Positions 8,465 through 14,831 of a stretch of DNA of 33,765 nt are shown here, one piece after another. The DNA lies in IMG/VR virus record IMGVR_UViG_3300043411_000946, positions 1-33,765 of that record. One strand, given 5' to 3'. Each line of letters starts with the position of its first letter. Position 1 is the stretch's first letter. The DNA is from a virus. Under the pieces are notes generated by a model. That model did no database searches and was not told the origin of the DNA. It worked only from the letters and a program-made list of their open reading frames with translations. The position numbers were made by a program, and so were the translations under genes.

Positions 8465-9628
8465 ATGGGTGTCGCGACATGCCAATTTACGCAAGGTGCA
8501 GTTGTAGGAGGTAGCGGTCAATCCGTTTTTGGATTCGCTACCAATGCCGTTGCGACCATGACCGATAACGGTGGAGCTGGAGCTACTTCCTACCTATGGG
8601 AGATCATTTCTTGGCCTAGTCCACTTGCGTCAGCTCCTGCAATCACGAACTCTACCACGCAAGTTGCAACGGTCACACCCACTTTAGATGGGGTGTACAT
8701 CGTGAAACTCACCAGAGTAGAGGCTGCGATTACGACCACGGACATCAAGTTCTTTGGCGTCTCAGATGAGGACACACTTACGCTTCCTTCGGTGGGTCAG
8801 ACTGGGAACATGACCAACCAGTCTGTAAACGCTCAGAAGGCTGGTTGGGCCGGCCGTCAGAATGCGACCACGAACTTCCAGCTGGATGCGTACCTTCGGT
8901 TCCTCAAAGCTCGCGTAGGCCGATACACAGGGCATACTCTCGTTGTAAGTCACTCGTCTGGCGCCCCTGTGGTCCTAGCTATTGTCGAAGGGGTAAGCAA
9001 GCCTCTAAGGTTTGTTACGATGACAGGGGCTGGTACCTATACCGAGGAGCTTACAGCCTCAGCTAACGACGGCATGCGGGTTCGATATCGAGTCGTGATG
9101 ACCGCAGGGGCAGGTAACTTCATTCTCAAGAATGGGGTTGCAGGCTCGACTATCCTAACCTTGACCGCCCCTCCAACATCTACGTTCACCTATGATGTGG
9201 AAGCTGTCAATGACGGTACGAATTGGTCAATCACTAGGACCGGTACGGTAGACCCTAAGGCTGTTACCAAGGCTTACGTAGCAGAGCTGGTATCCGGTAC
9301 TCGCTCGACGGACCAGGTAACATTCACTCGAATTGGGGCAGTAACCATCGACCCATCCAAGTTCCCAACCTCTGAGATTAGGTTCCAGGCAGAGGTTGAG
9401 GCGACAACGGGGAAAACGGTTTCGATTCAACTGTACAATACAACAGATGGGTCGTTTGTTGGATCTCCACTGACCTCTACTTCGCTTACCCCAGCAGTCG
9501 TTGAGGCCGTCATTACGTTGCCAGCTTCCCTGAAGACCTATGAAGCGGTTCTACGTATGACAGCTTCAGGGGATGCTTCAGATAGGGTGACGTGCACGAA
9601 TGCTCGCATTGTATTGACTTGGGGCTAA
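8465..9628 (+). CDS. phage virion protein with Ig/PKD-like and beta-sandwich domains
   Basis: 387 residues, ATG start with GAGG 10 nt upstream. Residues about 20-105 look like a PKD/Ig-type fold (TSYLWEIISWPS ... VATVTPTLDGVYIVKLTR). Residues about 150-265 form a second beta domain with DGMRVRYRVVMTAGAGNF and FTYDVEAVNDGTNWSI, a pattern often seen near the ends of phage tail fibres. The last 110 residues form a third beta domain (VSIQLYNTTDG, YEAVLRMTASGDAS, RIVLTWG) like a carbohydrate-binding or jelly-roll fold. It has no signal peptide, membrane segment or catalytic motif. It lies between two other beta-rich structural genes, so a part in the tail fibre or receptor-binding complex is inferred. 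Moderately sure of structural role, not of fold names. Confidence 0.87.
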   Translation: MGVATCQFTQGAVVGGSGQSVFGFATNAVATMTDNGGAGATSYLWEIISWPSPLASAPAITNSTTQVATVTPTLDGVYIVKLTRVEAAITTTDIKFFGVSDEDTLTLPSVGQTGNMTNQSVNAQKAGWAGRQNATTNFQLDAYLRFLKARVGRYTGHTLVVSHSSGAPVVLAIVEGVSKPLRFVTMTGAGTYTEELTASANDGMRVRYRVVMTAGAGNFILKNGVAGSTILTLTAPPTSTFTYDVEAVNDGTNWSITRTGTVDPKAVTKAYVAELVSGTRSTDQVTFTRIGAVTIDPSKFPTSEIRFQAEVEATTGKTVSIQLYNTTDGSFVGSPLTSTSLTPAVVEAVITLPASLKTYEAVLRMTASGDASDRVTCTNARIVLTWG

Positions 9629-9655
9629 CCCCTACCACAAGGACTGGACGTACGA

Positions 9656-10636
9656 ATGGCTCTCCCAACTAAAGCAAAGACCTGGCAGTACAACGTTAAT
9701 CAGGCGGTTGCACTACAGGGTTCGATTATAGCTACTTCCCAAAGGCTTTGGCGGACAATCAAGAACTCCTTGGTTGGGTTCGCCACGTTACCTTGGACAG
9801 TTCGAGGGTCTAGTGACTCCGTGGCAGCGGGTATGGATGCCGTTGACCGATGGGCTGCGGATGCAAACTTGGTAAATGATACCGCAGGTAACGTACACTC
9901 CTGGATTGTACTTCGACAGACTGGGATTGCTACAAATTTCGAGATCTGTCTTGACCTCAACTCTAACAGCTCTGCTGGCAACTTTGACTTCGTCGTATCT
10001 CCTGGTGCTGGGTTCACAGGAGGCACTACAACGGCACGACCTACCGCAACAGATGAAGTGCTAACCCAAGCGAACTCGGCCTATGCGTGGTCGAACTTGG
10101 ATGCAAATCATGTTGTCCATGTAATGCAATCTACGGATGGACAGTGTACCCGAGTTGCAGTTTGGAGAGCCTCAACGAATTTGTGTACCTTCTGGATTCT
10201 AGATAAGCCCGCCAACCCAGTGACAGGTTGGACAAAGCCCAGCCTATTTGGAACGGTAGGAGTTAGCTCAGGAGTTGTGAACACTGCTGGTCTATTCGGA
10301 GATTTTGCGAATACGACCCTCAAGGGGTATGGCTCAGCGGCTATGGTGCTGGCAATGACAGGAGAGGGGTCTCAAGCTACGTCTGGACTCCTATCTAACC
10401 TTACTGGAATTGGTACCACTGCAAATAGTTTTGACAGTACTTGGCCCCTGTTCCCGATAGGTATTGGGTCAATTACTGTAACAATGCAGGGTAGGCACGG
10501 TACGGTGTTCGACTTGTGGTGGAGACCAACCTCTCTAGGTCAGATTGATACCTTCCCAAATGACACCTCTCGTCAATTTGTCGTGATGGGGGACTTTGTG
10601 CTCCCATGGGATGGGTCTGTACCTGTAATCACCTGA
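9656..10636 (+). CDS. phage structural protein, tail-associated family
   Basis: 326 residues, ATG start; AAGGA lies about 12 nt upstream. The N-terminus KTWQYNVNQAVA is followed by a region describing AGMDAVDRW (about 59-67), SWIVLRQTG (about 82-90), then a conserved-looking block FDFVVSPGAGFTGGTT and RPTATDEV (about 110-138), and a C-terminus with GRHGTVFDLWWRP and VVMGDFVLPWDGSVPV. I know this ordering from a family of phage and prophage structural proteins found next to tail fibre genes; its exact role is not established. No membrane or enzyme motifs. GGGGCTAACCCC straddles the previous gene's stop codon just upstream, a minor 4-bp hairpin. The next gene begins 6 nt after the stop. Confidence 0.85.
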   Translation: MALPTKAKTWQYNVNQAVALQGSIIATSQRLWRTIKNSLVGFATLPWTVRGSSDSVAAGMDAVDRWAADANLVNDTAGNVHSWIVLRQTGIATNFEICLDLNSNSSAGNFDFVVSPGAGFTGGTTTARPTATDEVLTQANSAYAWSNLDANHVVHVMQSTDGQCTRVAVWRASTNLCTFWILDKPANPVTGWTKPSLFGTVGVSSGVVNTAGLFGDFANTTLKGYGSAAMVLAMTGEGSQATSGLLSNLTGIGTTANSFDSTWPLFPIGIGSITVTMQGRHGTVFDLWWRPTSLGQIDTFPNDTSRQFVVMGDFVLPWDGSVPVIT

Positions 10637-10642
10637 GGTCCC

Positions 10643-10918
10643 ATGGCAACTGTAGACGGAAATAGTATGACCGTGGTGGTGTTAGACGTACTACCCGGTA
10701 CGAATCAAGCTCACTTCTCTACAAAGTCAGGTAACCTAAGGTCTTTTACGGTTACTTACTACAAGATGCGTGCGAGAGACGTAGATTGCGGCTCCCTTAC
10801 GTATCGTACTTGGGTGGTGTCCGGTGTTCCTGACCCTACGGGAGCGTTGTATGCTGGAGCCAGATGTGGAGCAACAGCTCTAGCCGATGTGATTATCGCA
10901 GAAACTTGGCAGGTGTAA
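10643..10918 (+). CDS. small phage protein of unknown function (91 aa)
   Basis: ATG at 10643 is preceded by GAGG (10635-10638), which overlaps the previous TGA stop, so the two genes are tightly coupled. The 91 residues are mostly predicted strands (TVVVLDVLPG, LRSFTVTYYKMRARD, DVIIAETWQV), with two cysteines (DCGS and RCGA). I do not recognise a family. It ends with TAA directly abutting the GTG start of the next gene. Its setting between two tail-type genes suggests a minor virion or assembly component (inference). Confidence 0.75.
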   Translation: MATVDGNSMTVVVLDVLPGTNQAHFSTKSGNLRSFTVTYYKMRARDVDCGSLTYRTWVVSGVPDPTGALYAGARCGATALADVIIAETWQV

Positions 10919-13171
10919 GTGTCCTTCGGGGTTAGCCCATACGGTACAACACCCTTTGGTGGAACTTCCTTGGTCTCAGGGGGGGTTTCTCTTGTCTCGT
11001 CGACTCCAGCCTCAGGGGCTACAGGAGTCTCTTCAAGTGCAAACGTAACCTTTCAGGTTAACGCTCCAGCTGAGTTTGATGAGCTAACGCTATCTGTCAA
11101 GTTCAACACAGTTGAGGTGATACGTAACGGAGAGTTCCTAGCTGGCTACAGTGGAACGATAGCGTTTGCAGGCCCAGACTTAGATGTGAGTGTAACCACC
11201 CACCCGGCCTTCTCCCTTGGGGCCGTGACCGTGGATATCACGGCTTACGACCTTGCAGGTACTCTAGGTTCTATTAGTTATAGTTTCGCTGTAGGGGTAG
11301 CCCTGGATGCGGCTCTCAGTGGTAGCGCCACCCTTGTAGGTGACCTGGTGGCTGGCGTCCAACCCCTGGATGCGGCCCTCAGTGGGGATGCTACTCTTGT
11401 TGGTGACGCCTACGTTACTCAGCCACTTGCTGCCACCCTCAGTGGCAGTGCTACGCTTACGGGGGACTTAAGTGGCGCCCTCTTTCAGGTTGTATCTGCC
11501 CAATCCATCAATTCCGTTACCCTTGTAGTTGTTTTCTCCAACCCACCAGACTTTACAGTAGCAAGCGTAGTCAACCCTGCGAACTACACCTTCAATGGTG
11601 GTTTGACAGCAGTTCGAGTTTTGCCAGATGCCAATCCTAACGCAGTTAGGTTGCTCACGGTAGAGCAAGACTACAAGTTGTATGTAGTCACCGTTGGAGG
11701 TACCGTTACGGCTGTAGGTGGGGCTACCGTAGACCCGCTAGCTAACTCCAGTACGTTTACAGGGTATCCTCTGACCCCAAAGTTCCTTGCGAGAGTGCAA
11801 GGACCTACAACGGTCAATGTCCTGTTCGCCCAACCTATGTTGGTCGATGCCGCACTAACGAATACCGCTAACTACACAATCCAGTCCTACTCTGGCGTAG
11901 CGATTCCAGTCCTCTCTGCTGTTGCCAATACTGGATCAAACGCGATTAGCGTAAGTCTGCGGGTAGGGGCGTTCCCTGCTGGAGTACCTCAGGTCCTCAC
12001 GGTATCCTCGAATGTAAAAGCGGCAGATGGGCGTATTACCCAACCCAACTCTGCGAACCTTACGTGGGGGAAGATTCAGAACAAGACCTCCATCTCCCTT
12101 TCGAGCTTTACTGGGGAGGTAAGAGCGAGGAAGTTCTCCCCACTGGGGCTGAGCGAGACCTTACAACTGGAAAGTTCTCTCTCCGTTGTCCTAGCTCCTC
12201 TAAGGGAGGGTCCGGTAGAGGTAGAGGCTCTTTACGACTTTATTGACCTAGCAGAGGCCGTGACTGTAACCGGGTCTGGGGACCCTACCACGAGTCACTC
12301 TATCTCAAATACAGACACGCTCCGAACCCATCTCTACGCCTCAGTTACGTCTCAGCCAGATCTTCGTAACACGAGCGAAGTAAGCCTAGTCGATGAGTTG
12401 TTCTTCCAAGAGGGGTTGACGATTCTTCCGGATCTGGCTCAGGGTTTGGACCCTGCAATCTCGGATCTGTTCGGAAACCCGAATGGTCTTGTGTTCTTCT
12501 CTCCCTCTCTCAAACCAGGAGGGGCTCCTAGTTCCTCGCTAGCGGTGGATGAGGTTAAGGCTTGCACCCAAACCTTTGACAAGTACGAATTCCCTAAGAT
12601 CCTAGACCCCAACCCGTTCTACACGCATGGGGGAGGGATCAAGCCAACTCCAATCGCAACCCTCAACAACTCAGTATTCTATGCGGACTTCTACCGCCTA
12701 AAAGAAGCGAAGTATGGGGTACAGGACAAAAGGCTAGATACAGTACCAACTGTAGTCGACCTTACCGCTAGCTTCACGTTTACGGAAGTCACTTATCCTC
12801 CAACGCGAGTAGCTCTACTGAACAACCCTGCTTGGGTGGTATTCAATAATGGGGTGGCCCCTCCCTATCCATTCATAACTACGGACAACTTAAGCCCTAT
12901 CCCAGTAGGAGCTGTAACTTACCGTAGACAGTACGCAAATCCGGCAGAGGTTCTATCGCTTGTTGAAGATGGTCTTCAGACCCTAACCGCAACGAGTGTG
13001 GCAGTTAGTGATACGCTCGCACTGTCTGAGGACTTCGACCTCACCCCTGGGGAGACCGTGGTTCAGGTTAACCTTGATGAGTCCCTATTGATAGTGGAGG
13101 ACGTTACGACGAAACTTGGGGTGAACTTCTTTGAGGTTTTGGAGCTGGTTGAAGGAGTCACGATCCTTTGA
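10919..13171 (+). CDS. Ig-like repeat-containing virion protein (750 aa), GTG start
   Basis: The GTG start follows directly after the previous TAA; AGGTG a few bases upstream is the likely ribosome binding site. Visible order: short glycine-rich head (VSPYGTTPFGG); residues about 24-120, a bacterial Ig-like domain beginning VSSTPASGATGVSSSANVTF; about 128-188, three units of the ALSGDATLVGDL repeat shared with the gene at 1555; about 190-285 and 290-385, two further Ig-like domains (INSVTLVVVFSNPP; TTVNVLFAQPMLVDAA). The C-terminal half has D-x-L-x-L-x-E strands (VAVSDTLALSEDF, DESLLIVEDV, EVLELVEGV) like those in the gene at 1555. No membrane or catalytic motif is seen. It is probably a partner or shortened relative of the 2282-residue protein in the fibre complex (inference). 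Confidence 0.88.
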   Translation: MSFGVSPYGTTPFGGTSLVSGGVSLVSSTPASGATGVSSSANVTFQVNAPAEFDELTLSVKFNTVEVIRNGEFLAGYSGTIAFAGPDLDVSVTTHPAFSLGAVTVDITAYDLAGTLGSISYSFAVGVALDAALSGSATLVGDLVAGVQPLDAALSGDATLVGDAYVTQPLAATLSGSATLTGDLSGALFQVVSAQSINSVTLVVVFSNPPDFTVASVVNPANYTFNGGLTAVRVLPDANPNAVRLLTVEQDYKLYVVTVGGTVTAVGGATVDPLANSSTFTGYPLTPKFLARVQGPTTVNVLFAQPMLVDAALTNTANYTIQSYSGVAIPVLSAVANTGSNAISVSLRVGAFPAGVPQVLTVSSNVKAADGRITQPNSANLTWGKIQNKTSISLSSFTGEVRARKFSPLGLSETLQLESSLSVVLAPLREGPVEVEALYDFIDLAEAVTVTGSGDPTTSHSISNTDTLRTHLYASVTSQPDLRNTSEVSLVDELFFQEGLTILPDLAQGLDPAISDLFGNPNGLVFFSPSLKPGGAPSSSLAVDEVKACTQTFDKYEFPKILDPNPFYTHGGGIKPTPIATLNNSVFYADFYRLKEAKYGVQDKRLDTVPTVVDLTASFTFTEVTYPPTRVALLNNPAWVVFNNGVAPPYPFITTDNLSPIPVGAVTYRRQYANPAEVLSLVEDGLQTLTATSVAVSDTLALSEDFDLTPGETVVQVNLDESLLIVEDVTTKLGVNFFEVLELVEGVTIL
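11304..11478 (+). repeat. three copies of the fibre repeat inside the 750-aa gene
   Basis: Three in-frame units encode DAALSGSATLVGDL, DAALSGDATLVGDA and AATLSGSATLTGDL. The middle unit contains 27 bases (11369-11395) identical to 2548-2574 and 2854-2880 in the 2282-residue gene, so the repeats of the two genes are related at DNA level. Confidence 0.85.
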
Positions 13172-13212
13172 TAACTTCTACCTCCATTGAAGTCCTAGGC
13201 TGAGGAGATGAC
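13172..13212 (+). other. short intergenic gap with hairpin and ribosome binding site
   Basis: ACTTC (13174-13178) can pair with GAAGT (13189-13193) across a 10-nt loop. The surrounding text, ACTTCTAC ... GAAGTCC followed by (A/T)AGG, also occurs in the gap at 8404, suggesting a shared intergenic element. GAGGAG just downstream serves the ATG at 13213. Confidence 0.45.
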
Positions 13213-13854
13213 ATGAAGGTAAATGAAGCTCTTAATCAGTTAGCAAGCCGCTTTTTTGGTGCTCTTCGTCCAAAGTATGAGGAGAATGCCAGACTAGGTA
13301 TCCGAGGGGATGTCTTTATCTCCTTGAGAGACGGGGCAAGTGGTGAACTTCAAGACTACCGAGAACGTCGGAATCTTATCGTAAAGGATGCCTCGATCCT
13401 CGTTGCTCGTCTGATGAAGGACAGCGCAGAGCCCACGAAGGGTATTTTTGTTCTAGCTGTAGGTACGGGCGATACTGGATGGAACCCTCTGGCTCCTCCT
13501 GCTCCTACAAACACTCAGAGGGCTCTTTACTCTGAGTTGACTCGTAAGACGTTTTCGCAGACCAGCTTCATTGACGCGGCTGGAATCCCGACTGCTACTC
13601 CAACAAATGTTGTGGACTTCACAGCAATCTTCACGGAGGCTGAAGCTGTAGGGCCACTTGTCGAGATGGGTTTGATTGGTGGGAACATCTCCACCAACCT
13701 TGCGGTTCGCAACCCAGTCCTTCCCCCGAATGGGCCTTACAACCCTCTGGTAGACCTCACTACCAAAGAGACTTTGTTGAATTTCCTTTCGTTTCCGATC
13801 ATAAGTAAGCCAGCTACTTCAAGTCTTGAGGTAACGTGGCGACTTTCGTTTTAG
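13213..13854 (+). CDS. small phage virion protein, relative of the gene at 103
   Basis: 213 residues, ATG start behind GAGGAG. Residues about 50-75 carry RERRNLIVKDASILVARLM, then VLAVGTGDTGWNP (about 80-92), RALYSEL, a strand DFTAIFTEAEAVG, the pattern VEMGLIGGN and a closing strand SSLEVTWRLSF. This is a familiar order for small phage tail-region proteins, and it parallels the 177-residue protein at 103. The ends look complete, so the endonuclease gene that follows has not disrupted it. Role: probably a minor structural part of the fibre or baseplate (inference). Confidence 0.87.
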   Translation: MKVNEALNQLASRFFGALRPKYEENARLGIRGDVFISLRDGASGELQDYRERRNLIVKDASILVARLMKDSAEPTKGIFVLAVGTGDTGWNPLAPPAPTNTQRALYSELTRKTFSQTSFIDAAGIPTATPTNVVDFTAIFTEAEAVGPLVEMGLIGGNISTNLAVRNPVLPPNGPYNPLVDLTTKETLLNFLSFPIISKPATSSLEVTWRLSF

Positions 13855-13871
13855 GTTGGTTGGATAGCGAT

Positions 13872-14831
13872 ATGAAAACCTGTTCTAAGTGCGGACGACC
13901 TGAAGGGGAGGTGACGTTCCAAGTTGAGAAGACTCGGAACGGAGGTCTCCGTTTGCGTCCTGATTGCAAGGAGTGCCGCAAGACGTACCAAGCTTCATTT
14001 CGAGCTGACAACCCCAATTACTTCACTGACTACTATGTCAACAACAAACGTCAGGTGAACGATAAATGCGTGGCGATCAATCGCCGTCGCCGTCACGAAC
14101 GTTACGGTCTCATCGCGAAGCTCAAATCAAATCCATGCGTGGATTGTAAGGGTTCCTTCCTCTCGTGTGTCATGGACTTCGACCACCGAGACCGCTCAAC
14201 CAAGGTGATGGACATTTCGATCATGGTGAGGCGACTCATCCCGTGGGAACGAGTCATAGAGGAAATTTCAAAGTGTGACCTCGTGTGCGTTTGTTGCCAT
14301 CGATTACGTACCTACCACGGCAACAACAGCTACAAGACACGACTCTTTGAGCACCATAGCCTTGTTTTGAGCACGCTCAAGTCAACCACGCCATGTCTTG
14401 ACTGCGGGGGTAAGTTCAGGTCATGTCAGATGGACTTTGATCACGTTACCCTTGACAAGGTATCCAATATTGCATGCCTGGTCGGAGGCTCTACTAAGGG
14501 ACTTCTTAGTGAGATTGCCAAGTGCCACCTAGTTTGCGCAAATTGTCATCGAGTTCGGGGTAGTACTGGCGTTCGACCGGATAGTCCAGGTCACTCAAAG
14601 GACTTGGTTAGTCAATTTCAAGATCTGATGAAAGACACACCTTTCCCCAAGGATGCCAGAGTCAACCCTTTTCCAAATCCTGAGCTATTAGGGACTGTAC
14701 CAGATAAGGAACTTGCTGTGATGACCGGCATTTCCCAATCGATGGTCGCATGGTATCGACGCAAAGCTGGAGTTGTTCTGAACCGTCAAGGTCAGCCCGT
14801 AAATAATCGTTCAATGGTGGAGACTCAGTAA
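13872..14831 (+). CDS. HNH homing endonuclease with two tandem HNH domains
   Basis: A 319-residue protein starting MKTCSKCG, the usual opening of phage HNH homing nucleases. An in-frame GTG at 13836 (GAGG upstream) would add 12 residues and overlap the previous gene. Order: N-terminal zinc-knuckle (Cys 4, 7, 32, 35); first HNH (Cys 89/92, Asp-His 104-105, Cys 139/142, His 143); second HNH (Cys 175/178, Asp-His 190-191, Cys 222/225, His 226); C-terminal helix-turn-helix about 278-300 (LAVMTGISQSMVAWYRRK). Both nuclease copies keep metal-binding cysteines and the catalytic His, so both may be active. The usual family member has one HNH. It lies between intact structural genes, supplies the ribosome binding site of the next gene and overlaps it by 1 nt (TAATG). 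Role: site-specific DNA cleavage for its own spread. Confidence 0.92.
   Translation: MKTCSKCGRPEGEVTFQVEKTRNGGLRLRPDCKECRKTYQASFRADNPNYFTDYYVNNKRQVNDKCVAINRRRRHERYGLIAKLKSNPCVDCKGSFLSCVMDFDHRDRSTKVMDISIMVRRLIPWERVIEEISKCDLVCVCCHRLRTYHGNNSYKTRLFEHHSLVLSTLKSTTPCLDCGGKFRSCQMDFDHVTLDKVSNIACLVGGSTKGLLSEIAKCHLVCANCHRVRGSTGVRPDSPGHSKDLVSQFQDLMKDTPFPKDARVNPFPNPELLGTVPDKELAVMTGISQSMVAWYRRKAGVVLNRQGQPVNNRSMVETQ

Noticed and set aside
13836-13871. GTG start at 13836 for the HNH nuclease
   Set aside because: It would overlap the preceding gene by 19 nt and add residues unlike the family. MKTCSKCG at 13872 is the usual opening. It cannot be fully excluded because GAGG precedes the GTG.
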